Source: Alistipes putredinis
Lineage (GTDB): Bacteria; Bacteroidota; Bacteroidia; Bacteroidales; Rikenellaceae
Assembly: GCA_022009915.1 (NCBI GenBank)
Contig: CP091730.1
Location: forward strand, 806,001-870,000
Direction of reading: 5' to 3'
Length of the DNA stretch: 64,000 bases
The position numbers and the translations under genes were made by a program. A model generated the notes under the pieces. The model did not search any database, was not told the DNA's origin, and was given only the letters and a program-made list of their open reading frames with translations. Each line of letters opens with the position of its first letter. The first letter of the stretch is position 1. Below, piece after piece: positions 1-14,222 of this stretch.

Positions 1-1
1 C

Positions 2-727
2 CGACATATGGACAAGCTCGAAGCCCGAAACGACAGTCTTTTCTCGGTGACGGAGGCTCTGGCGTCCGATACGGCCCGTCTCGCCTCGCAGACGCGCGAA
101 TTGAATGGCCGGTATGCCAAACTTCTGGCCGACGGTTCGGCCGAAGCGGCCAGAATGCTGCGGCAGTTGGAGCAGAGCCAGAGCGAGCTGGCCCGACGTT
201 CGCAGCGTGTGGACGAACTCGAACAGCTTCTCAGCGCACGCGAACAGAGCATCGAGTCGCTCCGCAGTTTAGTGGCCGACGCACTGCTCGGGTTCGAAGG
301 CAAGGGGCTTACCGTCTCGGTTCGGGACGGCAAGGTGTACGTGTCGATGGACGACAAGCTGCTGTTCCGTTCCGGCAGTTTCGAGATAGACCCGCGCGGA
401 GCCAAGGCCGTGAGGGATTTGGCCGAGGTGCTGGCTGCCAACCCCGACATCAACGTGATGGTGGAGGGGCATACGGACGATGTCCCGTACCGCGGGCAGG
501 GACAGCTCAAAGACAATCTGGACCTTAGCGCAAAGCGTGCCACTACCGTCGTCAGGCTTCTTTTGGAAAACGAGGGCATCGCCCCCGTGCGTATAATCGC
601 GGCTGGACGCGGCGAGTCGCTGCCTGTGGCCGAGGGCAAGACCGAGCAGGCCCGTGCGCAGAACAGGCGCACCGAGATTATCCTGACGCCCAAAATCGAC
701 GAACTCTACAAACTCATCAATCAGTAA
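2..727 (+). CDS. OmpA-family protein with coiled-coil N-terminus (left-truncated)
   Basis: The frame is open to the left edge, so the true start and probably a signal or lipoprotein peptide lie outside the window. Counted from the Met at base 8, residues 1-95 are Glu/Gln/Arg-rich heptads typical of a coiled coil. Residues about 115-232 are an OmpA/MotB peptidoglycan-binding domain with the hallmark GHTDD near residue 154 and the later NRRTEI stretch. The family anchors the outer membrane to peptidoglycan by gripping diaminopimelate; binding is inferred from the family. The gene ends 5 bases before pyrH, so it may be cotranscribed. No frameshift is apparent. Confidence 0.85.
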   Translation, partial: RHMDKLEARNDSLFSVTEALASDTARLASQTRELNGRYAKLLADGSAEAARMLRQLEQSQSELARRSQRVDELEQLLSAREQSIESLRSLVADALLGFEGKGLTVSVRDGKVYVSMDDKLLFRSGSFEIDPRGAKAVRDLAEVLAANPDINVMVEGHTDDVPYRGQGQLKDNLDLSAKRATTVVRLLLENEGIAPVRIIAAGRGESLPVAEGKTEQARAQNRRTEIILTPKIDELYKLINQ

Positions 728-732
728 CGGAC

Positions 733-1443
733 ATGAAATACAAACGCATACTTTTGAAACTCAGCGGCGAATCGCTGCAAGGCAAACAGTCTTACGGACA
801 CTCGTCGCAGGTGCTGGCCTCGTATGCCCGACAAATCGGGCAGGCGGCCGAAAGCGGCATACAGATAGGTATAGTTATCGGAGGCGGCAACATCTTTCGC
901 GGCCTGAGCGGTGTGAGCAAAGGCTTCGACCGCGTCAAGGGCGACCAGATGGGAATGCTCGCCACGGTGATAAACTCCCTTGCTCTGCAATCGGCTCTGG
1001 AAGCCGAGGACGTGAAATGCAAGGTGCTTACCGCAATCCGCATGGAGCCGATAGGCGAGTACTACTCCAAGGCCAAGGCCATAGAGTATCTCAACGAGGG
1101 GTATGTGGTAATCATCGGCGGAGGAACCTCCAATCCGTACTTCTCGACCGACACGGCATCTGCCCTGCGCGGTATCGAGATAGAGGCGGACATAATGCTC
1201 AAAGGCACCCGCGTGGACGGAATCTATACGGCCGACCCCGAGAAAGACCCTTCGGCGGTGAAGTTCGATACGATAACTTTCGACGAGGTGTACGGCCGCG
1301 GACTCAAAATAATGGACCTTACGGCATTCACCCTCTGCAAGGAGAACCGCCTGCCCCTGCTGGTGTTCGACATGGACACGGAAGGAAATCTGGCAAAGGT
1401 TTTGAACGGCGAAAAGATAGGAACCGTCGTTTCCGTAGACTAA
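733..1443 (+). CDS. pyrH: UMP kinase
   Basis: This is a full-length 236-residue UMP kinase of the amino-acid kinase fold, the bacterial hexameric enzyme that phosphorylates UMP to UDP with ATP in the cytoplasm. The N-terminal KLSGESL motif, the glycine-rich GGGNIFRG at residues 50-57, and the late DTASALRG and IYTADPEKDP segments are all present and in order. Length matches the family, and the reading frame is intact. It follows the OmpA-like gene by 5 bases; frr lies just downstream beyond a thioredoxin-like gene, and pyrH-frr proximity is a common bacterial arrangement. Confidence 0.97.
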   Translation: MKYKRILLKLSGESLQGKQSYGHSSQVLASYARQIGQAAESGIQIGIVIGGGNIFRGLSGVSKGFDRVKGDQMGMLATVINSLALQSALEAEDVKCKVLTAIRMEPIGEYYSKAKAIEYLNEGYVVIIGGGTSNPYFSTDTASALRGIEIEADIMLKGTRVDGIYTADPEKDPSAVKFDTITFDEVYGRGLKIMDLTAFTLCKENRLPLLVFDMDTEGNLAKVLNGEKIGTVVSVD

Positions 1444-1457
1444 ATTCTTGTAAGGCC

Positions 1458-1976
1458 ATGAAAAAAATCGCGATTATCGTCTTCCTGCTCTTCTGCGCGT
1501 CGGGACTTAGGGCGCAGGACCCTTATCAGAAAACCACTCTCGTAAAGACGGGAGACAGGATGCCTGCTTTTACGGTCGAGATGCTGGACGGGAAAACGCT
1601 CGCCTCGGAGCAGACTCGCCGGCAAAGTGGTGCTGATAAACTTCTGGGTCACGTGGTGTCCGTACTGCATACAGGAACTGAACCACATCAAAGGCGGAGG
1701 ACTCGGGCGGCAGATGCGTAATCCCGATTTCGTCTTTCTGCCCGTTTCGCGTGGCGAGAGCCGCGAAACAGTGAGTGCGTTCGTCGCAAAACGCGGCTAT
1801 ACCTTTCCCGTTGCGATAGATTCCGACGAGAAGATGTGGAACCTTTTTCGCCACGCGGGCCATTCCGCGCAATTTCGTCGTGGACAAGAGCGGGGTGGTC
1901 GTATTCACAGGCGTGGGTTATTCCGCACAGGATTTCCAGCAGGTGAAAAAAAGCCGTAGACAAGGCGCTCGAATAG
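1458..1976 (+). CDS. TlpA-like periplasmic thioredoxin (frameshifted in this sequence)
   Basis: The start at 1458 gives a Lys-Lys signal peptide ending around GLRAQ. After repair, a thioredoxin fold follows with FWVTWCPYC as the CPYC redox centre, then a conserved SRGES segment and a C-terminal AIPRNFVVDKSG segment (cis-Pro motif IPRNF). TlpA/ResA proteins reduce or exchange disulfides outside the inner membrane; the substrate is unknown. Three single-base insertions break the frame: an extra C near 1618, an extra T in the T5 run near 1848, and an extra A in the A7 run near 1946. Removing them gives about 171 residues ending at TAG 1974-1976. All three lie in short runs, so I read them as sequence errors. 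Confidence 0.8.
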
Positions 1977-2021
1977 ACTGACGACCTGAAAAAAGATACA
2001 AACTAAATAAAAAAGGAAATT

Positions 2022-2579
2022 ATGGAAAGCAAACAGATTCTGGACTCTGCCGAGGAGAAGATGAAAAAGCCGTCGAATTTTTTGAAGGATTCGCTGACCA
2101 ACATCCGCGCCGGCAAGGCTTCGACGAACATCCTGAACGGCGTTACGGTGGAATATTACGGTTCTCAAATGGGTATCGGACAGGTTGCCAGCGTGACGGT
2201 TCCCGATGCCAAGACGGTGCTCATACAGCCGTGGGAGAAAAACATGATAGGTCCGATAGAGAAGGCGATTATCAACGCCAACATAGGACTCACTCCGTCC
2301 AATAACGGCGAACACATACGCCTTACCATGCCGGTTCTGACCGAGGAGCGTCGCAAGCAGCTCGTAAAGCAGGTCAAGGAGGAGGCCGAGAAGGCGCGCG
2401 TAACTCTCCGTTCGGTGCGCCGCGATGCGGTCGAGTCTTTCAAGAAAGCACAGAAAGACGGCATGCCCGAGGACGAGGCCAAAGAGGGAGAGACGAGTTC
2501 GCAGAAGCTCACGGACAAATATTCCAAACTGGTGGACGAAGCCTTCGCCGCCAAGGAGAAGGAGATAATGACTGTATAG
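2022..2579 (+). CDS. frr: Ribosome recycling factor
   Basis: The intact 185-residue product is a complete ribosome recycling factor, which splits post-termination ribosomes with EF-G. Family landmarks are the N-terminal helix, the segment IRAGKASTNILNGV, the Pro-rich QPWEKNMIGPIEKAI block, and the C-terminal helix ending in LVDEAFAAKEKEIMTV. The translation start at 2022 is preceded by an A-rich leader (about 45 bases after the thioredoxin gene) as is usual in Bacteroidetes, where Shine-Dalgarno sequences are weak. It is essential in most bacteria, and its clean frame contrasts with its neighbour. Confidence 0.97.
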   Translation: MESKQILDSAEEKMKKPSNFLKDSLTNIRAGKASTNILNGVTVEYYGSQMGIGQVASVTVPDAKTVLIQPWEKNMIGPIEKAIINANIGLTPSNNGEHIRLTMPVLTEERRKQLVKQVKEEAEKARVTLRSVRRDAVESFKKAQKDGMPEDEAKEGETSSQKLTDKYSKLVDEAFAAKEKEIMTV

Positions 2580-2657
2580 CGCTGTCGTTCAGTCAAGTAT
2601 TTAATCGGCCGTACCGTAAGGTGCGGCCGTAATTCCATAAACAAACCCGAATCGAAT

Positions 2658-3071
2658 ATGTGGAAACTGTATGCCCTGCTGTCGGCCCTGTTCGCGGCTT
2701 TGACGGCCATACTTGCCAAGGTGGGAGTGAAGGATGTGAACTCGAATCTCGCCACCGCAATAAGAACCTGCGTCATTCTGCTCGTCACATGGGGAATAGT
2801 CGCATTCGGCGGACATCTTAAAGAGGTGCGCGATCTGGCCCCGAAGACCGTGGCGTTTCTGGTGCTCTCGGGCATAGCCACCGGACTGTCGTGGCTGTGC
2901 TACTTCAAGGCCATACAAATCGGCGACGTGAGCAAGGTGGCTCCGATAGACAAACTCAGCGTGGTGCTGGTAATCATACTTTCGGTGATATTCCTGCACG
3001 AGCCGCTCGACTGGAAAACCGTTGCCGGCGGCGTTTTGATATGCGCCGGTTCGTTGGTGCTGGTTCTGTAA
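2658..3071 (+). CDS. EamA/DMT-like small membrane transporter
   Basis: The 137-residue protein is almost entirely hydrophobic with about four or five predicted membrane helices (residues 2-20, 33-52, 64-85, 92-112 and 118-137). It resembles one EamA repeat of the drug/metabolite transporter superfamily, including the late ILSVIFLHEPL segment and the closing GGVLICAGSLVLVL helix. Half-size members are thought to work as dimers. The substrate cannot be told from sequence. It is convergent with comF, with 7 bases between the two stop codons, and no hairpin is visible there. Confidence 0.75.
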   Translation: MWKLYALLSALFAALTAILAKVGVKDVNSNLATAIRTCVILLVTWGIVAFGGHLKEVRDLAPKTVAFLVLSGIATGLSWLCYFKAIQIGDVSKVAPIDKLSVVLVIILSVIFLHEPLDWKTVAGGVLICAGSLVLVL

Positions 3072-3078
3072 ATCCTTC

Positions 3079-3790
3079 TCAGTCCTTGATTGCCTCCTTC
3101 CTGCGCGATACGGCGTGCGTGGCGATGCTTATGCGGCAATCCACGCAGGCATGCCTTATGGCTTCGGCGCAGGAACATACCGTAGCGCCGGTGGTGAAGA
3201 CGTCGTCCACTATCAGCACGTGGCGTCCTGCGAGCCTTTCGGGATGGCGGACCTTGAAGATACCCTCCACATTTTTCCCAGCGGTCGTGGCCGCGGATGC
3301 CCGTCTGCGAATCGTTGTGTTTCGTTCTGCGCAGGACCGAGGTGTTCAATTCGGCACCCATGCTGCGCGAAACGCCCTCGGCGATAAGTGCGGACTGGTT
3401 GTAGCCGCGCCTAAGAAGCCGCAGCGGATGAAGCGGCACGGGAACAATCGTATCGACGGTGTTGTACAGCGGCGAGTCCGCCAAAAGACGCCCCATCCAC
3501 AGCCCCATCTGCCGTGCGGTATTCCAGCGGCCTCCGTATTTGAAAGAGTGCACCGCGTCGCGCAGACCGCCCTCATGTTCGAAAAACATCACGGCGCAGG
3601 CGTTTTGCACGTCGGCAAGGCCCCACAGTTTCTCCGCAACAGGATTGTCGGCTTCATTCTGGTATCCCGTAAGAGGCATGTCCCACTGGCAGCGGATGCA
3701 GACCGCACCCTCGCCCTGCTGTTTGGGGCGGCCGCACACGGGACATACGTCCGGTACGAAAAGCGAGAAAAGGTCGGCCAGAATGCTCAT
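3079..3790 (-). CDS. ComF-family phosphoribosyltransferase-like protein
   Basis: The N-terminus has paired cysteines (CPVCGRP and CIRC), the zinc-ribbon-like start of ComF proteins, and the C-terminal half has the PRPP-binding loop VLIVDDVFTTGAT. ComF proteins are linked to DNA uptake in competent bacteria, though their biochemical role is uncertain. The frame breaks near 3272, where an A-run reads 5 instead of 4; removing one A joins GHDRWEN to VEGIFKV, and the gene ends at the stop at 3079-3081. It starts one base after the priA stop, so DUF2007-priA-comF is probably one transcript. A priA-comF pair suggests DNA handling, but competence is only inference. Confidence 0.85.
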
Positions 3791-3791
3791 T

Positions 3792-6046
3792 TTACATGGG
3801 GTCTACGTTCGGTATTATGTGTATGCCCTTATATCTCTTGTCGCGGGCCACGGCTTCGATTGCGGAGGCGATGCTGCGCCGAGCTTCGGACATCGGGACA
3901 TCGCGCCGCACCTTGACCATGATAACGGAATTGTGTCTGCCTGCCGTAAATTCGACAGCCGGCGCCTGCGGACCCAGAACATCGGCGCCGAAAATCGTCC
4001 TGAGCCTTGCCGCCGTATCTTGCGCGGCATCGCACAGCGTGCGGCTGTCGGCATGCCGGAGCGTTATGGACACGATGCGGCTGTAAGGCGGGTAGCCGAA
4101 GACGGCCCGCTCGTGCAGGGCATCGCGTGCGAAAGCCTCGTAGTCGCCTGCGACCACCTGTTGCAAAACAGGGTTTTCCGGCTGCGAGGTCTGTATTATT
4201 ACCGTTCCGCGCACGTTTCGCCGACCTGCTCGGCCCGAAATCTGGGTGAGAGTTGCGAACGCGCGTTCCGAAGCCCTGAAATCAGGAAAATTCAACAGGT
4301 TGTCCGCATTCAGCACTCCGACCACCGACAGACGCTCGAAATCGAATCCTTTGGTTATAATCTGCGTTCCGACCAGTATGTCCGTGCGGCCGTTTTCGAA
4401 GTCGTCCACAGTCCGGCGGTATGCCGCCTCCGAGGTGGCAGTATCCCTGTCTAATCTTGCCGTGCGGGCGAAAGGCAGCAGACGGGCGAGTACGTCCTCT
4501 ATCTTTTCGGTTCCGAATCCGCAGGCCGCGATTGTCCGCTTGCCGCACGACGGACAAATCTCCGGCAAGGGGGCGGTTCGGCCGCAATAGTGGCATCTGA
4601 GACCGTCCGAATGCAGCGTCATCGCAACGCCGCACATCTCGCATCGGGCGCTCCATCCGCACTCGGTGCACTCCACGTATGGAGCCAGTCCGCGTCTGTT
4701 CTGGAACAGCAGCACCTGCCGGCCCTCTTCGACGGCGCTGGCCGTGGCATCTATGAGCTGTTTGTTGAAATGCAGTTTGCGCTCGCCCCGCCGAACGGCC
4801 CGCGAAGTATCCGAAAGCACGATTCGCGGCGCGGGCGAGTCGCCGTATCTTTGCGTCAGCCGCACCAGACCGTAGCGTCCGCCCAGAGCATTGGAGTAGC
4901 TCTCCAACGAAGGAGTCGCACTGCTCAGAATGCTTTTCGCGCCGCAGATTCTGGCGAGCATGAGTGCGGCATCGCGGCCCGAATACCGAGGTGCGGGGTC
5001 GGCCTGCTTGTATGAGGAATCGTGTTCCTCGTCCACCACGATGAGACGCAGCGAACGGAACGGCAGGAACAGTGCGGACCGCGTACCGACGACGATTTGC
5101 GGCGTGCCGGCACGCATGATTCTTACGTATGCCTCGGCCCTCGCTCGGTCGGTGAGTCCGGAATGGTAGAGCGTTACGCCGTCCTCGCCGAATATGCGCT
5201 GCACGCGCCGCACGAACTGGGCTGTGACCGATATTTCCGGAAGCAGGACGAGAACGTCCCCGCCTGCGGAAAGTGTACGCGCCGCCAGAGAGAGAAAAAC
5301 CTCGCTCTTGCCGCTGCTCATCACACCGTGCAGAAGCACCGTGTCCTTGTCCGCGAAGCAGGTCTCGATTTGTTTCGAAGCCTCGTTTTGTGCTCCTGTC
5401 AGTGCGGGAAGTTCGAAGCTCGGCTGCCCCGGACTGCGACGGTTCGTCTTCGAACACTCTCAATATCCCTGTTTTTCGAGCGCCGAAAGCTGCTCGGTGT
5501 TCAGAGAGACGGAATTTCTCGGCACCCGCCCTTCGAACGGATTGCTTCCCCAGACGGGCTGCCAAATCCTGTACGGCCGCACGTCTTTTGGGGCTGCGCT
5601 TCATCGCGGCCAGTATTCTGTCGAGATTTTCGAGGTCGCGCACCTCGGGCCCGAGTGCGACGAAACGCTGCTTGCGCGGAAAGAATACGTCGGCTTCGAA
5701 CTCTTCGGCCGAAAAAAACCCTCTGCTTTGAGCCGTGCCGGAAGCGCCGAGCGCATGACCTCTCCCGTGCGGCACATGTAGTATTCGGCCATCCATTCCC
5801 AGAACTTCATCTGTGAGGCCGATACCGCCCGCTCCGGATAGAGTTTCCGAGAATCGGCTTGACGGTTTCGTGCTGCGGAGGCGTAGAGTGCATGCGCCAC
5901 ACCACGCCCGTGTAGATTTTCCGCGCACCCAAGGGTACGGCCACAAGGCACCCTTCGCCTATCCGCTCCGACAGGGAGTCCGGAATGGAAAAGGTGTACA
6001 TCGGGGCCGCCAGCGGCAGCAGTACGTCTGCGAAGCGTCGGGCCAT
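3792..6046 (-). CDS. priA: Primosomal replication-restart helicase PriA (frameshifted in this sequence)
   Basis: The C-terminal 515 residues (3792-5339) are an intact read of a PriA core: a Walker A variant HGVMSSGKSE, the DEEH box in VVDEEHDSSYK, four Cys pairs binding zinc (CTECGW, CEMCG, CHYCG, CPSCG), and the motif VGTQIITKGFDF. Upstream, PriA sequence runs back to the ATG at 6046 but changes frame several times near 5870, 5700, 5470 and 5400; segments such as MKFWEWMAEYYMC and DVFFPRKQRF are recognisable N-terminal PriA. PriA reloads the replisome at stalled forks. The reconstructed length of about 750 residues fits the family. Because priA is important for growth, the shifts are more likely sequence errors. 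Confidence 0.9.
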
Positions 6047-6049
6047 ATC

Positions 6050-6277
6050 CTATTTATCCTCTTCGGTGTGCATTGCTGCCAGTATTTCGCGGGCACGCCG
6101 TTCGTCCTTTCGGGCGATGACGAGCCCCAGCGACGAGGGGACGAACGGCATCACGGTATTCACGATGCTGTCCTTGACGAAACAATCCACCCCGTTTTCC
6201 CGCAGCAGGGTGCACATCATGTCCGCGTCCATGCGCGAACCGTAAACGTCGAGTGTGATAAATTCGGAGTCATTCAT
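6050..6277 (-). CDS. DUF2007-family small protein
   Basis: The 75-residue protein starting MNDSEFITLDVYGS resembles the DUF2007 family: a short alpha/beta fold with YGSRMDADMMCTLLRENGVDCFVKD near the front and a C-terminal helix ARKDERRAREILAAM. The family is annotated as putative signal transduction but has no proven function. I chose the ATG at 6277 because the longer upstream frame runs through sequence unlike the family and towards the dnaE promoter. It ends 4 bases before the priA start and is probably its operon leader gene. Confidence 0.7.
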   Translation of the reverse strand: MNDSEFITLDVYGSRMDADMMCTLLRENGVDCFVKDSIVNTVMPFVPSSLGLVIARKDERRAREILAAMHTEEDK

Positions 6278-6396
6278 AGCCGTAGGAGTTACGGCAGTAA
6301 AGATATGAATTTTCGGCGAGAAAAACGGCCTGCGCTCTGCGGCGAAGCGGGAATGCGGATTGCGGCGCCGGCCGCGTAACAAAAATTCGGGCGAAC

Positions 6397-6429
6397 TTGA
6401 TTTTCTTTTCTCGGCTTTTGGTATATTTG
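6397..6429 (+). promoter_or_regulatory. Bacteroidetes-type promoter for dnaE
   Basis: TATATTTG at 6422-6429 fits the -7 box TAnnTTTG. TTG at 6397-6399 lies 22 bases upstream, slightly more than the usual 19-21; the spacer contains T-runs whose length may be misread. The dnaE ATG is 33 bases downstream. Confidence 0.5.
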
Positions 6430-6462
6430 TAACCAGCTATAAATGATTTTCCCTTTTTCGTT

Positions 6463-10175
<3,713 letters not shown>

Positions 10176-10226
10176 TCGCGTCTCGACGGCGAACAAGAGT
10201 AAAGAACTTCAAAAAACATACGACTT

Positions 10227-10541
10227 ATGGTAACAGAAATTACGATTCAGAATCTTGACGAAGTGCTGGCTGCCGAAACTCCGGCGGTCATCGACTTTTG
10301 GGCGGAATGGTGCGGTCCGTGCCGTATGATGTCGCCCGTGGTGGACGAACTGGCCGAGCAGTATGCCGGCAAAATCACGGTCGGCAAATGCAACGTGGAC
10401 GAGCAGGGCGACATTGCCGTGAAATATCTGATACGCAGTATCCCGACGATTCTTTTCTTCAAGGGCGGACAAATCGTGGACAAGCAGGTCGGTGCGGTGA
10501 GCAAGGGCGAACTGGCGGCCAAATTCGAAAAACTTCTTTGA
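10227..10541 (+). CDS. trxA: Thioredoxin
   Basis: A complete 104-residue cytoplasmic thioredoxin with DFWAEWCGPCRMM (redox Cys29 and Cys32), the KCNVDEQ strand, and the cis-proline motif SIPTILFF. It keeps cytoplasmic proteins such as ribonucleotide reductase reduced. There is no signal peptide. It begins 51 bases after dnaE and may be read from the dnaE promoter; no separate promoter is clear. The frame is intact. Confidence 0.96.
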   Translation: MVTEITIQNLDEVLAAETPAVIDFWAEWCGPCRMMSPVVDELAEQYAGKITVGKCNVDEQGDIAVKYLIRSIPTILFFKGGQIVDKQVGAVSKGELAAKFEKLL

Positions 10542-10687
10542 GTTATCCACAATCCCGAACCGAAATTTATCGACATTTGTTGATAAGTTTGCATGCAGAA
10601 TCCCCGTTATCGAACTCTTTCGGAGAATCGGTATGGGGATTGTTGTTGATAAATCGGAGGTTGCGGATGTGTTTTTAATGGCATCGG

Positions 10688-10719
10688 TTTTGCCGGCAAG
10701 TAATAATTTACTATATTTG
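10688..10719 (+). promoter_or_regulatory. Strong Bacteroidetes promoter for the nuclease/TonB locus
   Basis: TTTG at 10688-10691, a 20-base spacer, and TATATTTG at 10712-10719 match the sigma-ABfr consensus exactly. The next gene starts at 10831, leaving a leader of about 105 bases. All five genes to 20154 lie downstream on the same strand. Confidence 0.75.
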
Positions 10720-10830
10720 AAACAGAAAAAAATCATAACAATAATAACCGATTCTGCGTTTTTTTGTTAGAAATTTGCATCGGAAATGAAGACAAGAATC
10801 AAAAATAACATTTATCTAAACAGAACTTCT

Positions 10831-13800
10831 ATGAAAACAAAACTCTTTGGTTTCAAGGCGTTTGCGATTTTTCGCAACGTTATTGTCGGTTATAGGGTTC
10901 ACGAGTTGCAACGACAAGGGCAACACGGACGACACTCTGCCGACACTGAACATTATCAGTCCCGAAACCGGCCAGACGGACAACAATCTGTCGCTGAGCG
11001 CCGGTAAGGACGGCGTCACTCTCTCGTTCGCAGTTGAGTCGAACCGTTCGTGGACTGTTTCAAGTGATGCCTCTTGGGCCAAGGTGACCACGGCCAGCGG
11101 CAAAAACAACGGTATGGTTTCGATTGAAATTGAACCAAACGATGGCGGAATGCGCGTTGCCAACATCACCGTGACAATCTCTACGCTCACACGCAAGGTG
11201 GCCATCACCCAGAGCGGCAGCGGTTCGACCGGCGAAGGCATGACAATCGCACAGTTCCGCGAGAAGTATTACGAGATGGCCGAAAATTCGACTACCAAGG
11301 ACAACAAGGAGAATCCTTACATCGAACTGACCGAGCAGGTCGTTCTGAACGGTACGGTCATTTCGGACAACGACGGCGGCAATGTCCAGAACTTCCTTCT
11401 GATGATGCAGGATGCCACCACTCCCAATAGCGGTATCTGCATCAGCACGAAAGCCAATCATGGCTTCGTTATGGGCGACAAAGTTATGGTTACGTGCGAG
11501 ACCGGCCGCAAGGTGAAAATCTACAACGGACTCTTGCAGCTCGAAGCCACTACCGTCCAGAAGACCGGAACCGGAACCGTCGAGGCTGTGGAAATCGCAA
11601 TCTCGGACATCTCGAAATACGAGTCCCAGCTCATCACCCTTTCGGGCGTACAGACCAAAACCGAGGATTACGAGAAATGGAACGGCGGACAGGGTTCGAA
11701 CTCCTATAACGGCGTGACGTTCGAGAACGAGGAGGGCGAAACCGTCATAGCATACGTGAAAGCAGGCTCCAAACTGGCCGGCGAAAAGCCCTCGACCGGC
11801 AACGGCAAACTCACCGGTATCGCTTCGTGCTACTACGAGAACATGCAGATTCAGCCTCGTAATGCCGAGGACGTCGCAGCTCTTACCGGAGCTCGTTTTA
11901 CCAAGGAGGCTCCCGTCAATGGCAAGAACATCCTTCTCAAAGAGACTTTCGGCGCTACCGAAGTGAGCAGCAATACCAATGTGGACAAGTTCACCGGTTG
12001 GAGCAAAGAGGGTCTCGGTGCTGAGAACGTAGCTTACAGCGCTCCTTTCGAATACGTATCGGTACGTAAGACCGGCACCAGCAATGGCGCATACGAAGGT
12101 GCTTCGGGCGGCAACAACGCTTTCTTCGGAAACTATGAAGGCGGCCCGACGCTCATCGTCTCGAATGTCAATCTGGGCGGAGCCAAGAATATAAAAATCG
12201 GTCTTGGTTCGAACAACACCGACGAGAAACTCGCCATATCTTACAGCGTGGACAACGAGGCTACATGGCAGGAACTGACATATACCAAGAAATCCACCGC
12301 ATGGGATTACATGATTATTCCCGTAACCCTTACTCAGACGGCTGCCGAGATGAGCGTCAAGTTCGTCGCAGTGTCGGGTGCGCAGGTGCGTATCGATGAC
12401 GTGACCGTTTCGACCGATGACGATGTGACCGTAGTCGAAATCACCAAACCCGAGGTGACCACCAAAACTCCGGTAGCGAGCTACACCTCTATCGAGTGCA
12501 GCGGAAGCTACACTTACGAAGGTGCTGCGGCCGATATCACCGAAGTAGGTTTCTATCTCGACGGAACGAAGACGGCTGCCGAGCTCGCTGCTAATTTCGT
12601 TTACTCGTGGACCGGCTTGCAGGAGGCTACCCAGCACACCGTTCAGGCTTACGTGGTTTGCAAGGACATAATATACAAGGGCGAGGAGGCGAGCGTGGCA
12701 ACGCTCAGCCAGCAGCCCGCCGAGGTGATGACCGTATCGCAGCTCGTCGCTGCATGGAAAGAGGCCGAAATGGGTACTGCCGTAGGTCTCAACAAGCAGG
12801 TGAAGGGCGTAGTTACTTCCGCGCCGAGAACAGCAACGAGAACTTCGCATACTCGGTGATGATTCTTTCGGACAACAACGGCGAGAAGAACTCCGCAATC
12901 ATGTTCTACGGCACGGCCGAGGATGCTCTTATCAAGAATGCCGGAATCAAGGAGGGCGACATGATTATCTTTTCGCTGGATAACGCCACCTTCGGCACCA
13001 ACAACGGCGTTCGCCAGATTCAGGGTGTGAAGAGCACCGACCTCGTTCAGACCGTCAGCTCGGGCAACGAGGCTGTCGTCAAGACCGTGACCATAGCAGA
13101 CGTTCTTACCGGCGACTATCAGGGTGTCAGCATCGCAGTCCAGAATGTAGAGCCAGAAACTGCCGGCAAGGTAAGCTCGAACCCGAAATTCACCGACGGC
13201 ACTTCAAGCATCGCAACATACACCCGCAGCGCATGGACATACGCTTCGAAGAGCTATGCGAAAGTAAAGGGTACGCTCAAAGGCGTGGGCAACATCTATA
13301 AGGAGACCATCCAGATTACTCCGCTCAAAGTATCCGACATAGCCGACTTCACCGTTCCCGAACTCAAAGTCAGCGATGTGCTGCTTGGCGTCGAGGCATC
13401 GAGCACGGCGACTCTGAGCATCTCCACGGACGAGGGAGCTGCATGGACGGCTGCCGTCACCGGCGCGGGCTTCACCCTCAGCGCAACTTCCGGAACTGGT
13501 CCGGCCGAAATTACCGTGACCGCATCGGCTGCCGGCGGCTCGGAGGTGAAGCTGCTCGGAACCGTGGACGTCACTCTGACCGAAACCCCTGTCGATTACC
13601 GCTACCGCAACGATTAAACAGAAAGCACAGAGTACCGGCTCTGCCATTACTGTATGGGAAGACAGTTTCAATGGCCTCGAATCGTCAGGTAATGTAATAT
13701 CAGAACTTAAAGGTTCTACAACCGGATTTACGGGAAGTTACAGTGGGCTGCAAACTATATACCCGGGCACGAACTGCATTAAAAATCGGCAAGGCTTCGG

Positions 13801-14114
13801 GTGGTGGATCTATAACCACTCCTGCTCTGAACTTGATTCCGGCGGGAGAAACCAAGACACTGACCATTACGTTCTATGCCGACGGTTGGAATAAGAAAAA
13901 TTGCGTACTTACCGTTACTGCCAACAATGCGGGCACGGCATCCGAGGCTCAGACCATCAAGTCTGAAACAACCGCTTCGGGAACCACTCCTACGCTTTCG
14001 AAAAACAACCAATACACATTTACTGTAACAGGGGCCACCTCTGCAACCACTCTTACGTTCGCAACTGGCAACACGGCTGCAATGTTTGGAGACTTGTTGG
14101 TCGTGGCAGAATAA
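10831..14114 (+). CDS. Large BACON/DUF5689 surface lipoprotein (frameshifted in this sequence)
   Basis: The start at 10831 gives a lipoprotein signal ending IGFTSC once one extra T near 10877 is removed. A BACON-type beta-sandwich follows (SWTVSSDASWAKV to VAITQSG), then a DUF5689/OB-like region opening MTIAQFREKYY, a jelly-roll-like segment ending VRIDDVTVS, an Fn3-like segment, a second DUF5689-like segment (VMTVSQLVAAW), and a final beta-sandwich ending GDLLVVAE. Further shifts lie near 12820, 13595 and 13784. Joined, it is roughly 1,090 residues. BACON domains often sit in surface polymer-binding proteins; the ligand here is not known. As first gene before two nucleases and a TonB receptor, a binding role at the cell surface is my inference. 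Confidence 0.75.
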
Positions 14115-14222
14115 TTTTCGAAACCGGAACGTTCTACGAATAGAAACGACGCTTTGGCAGGGGTGCAAACGGGCACCTCTGCCATAAGTGTCAAAAAAAG
14201 AGACTTATCCCACGGAGGTAAA

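Noticed and set aside
10584..10591. TAAGTTTG as a second promoter -7 box downstream of trxA
   Set aside because: No TTTG lies 19-21 bases upstream; the nearest is 4 bases away. The box at 10712-10719 is far better.
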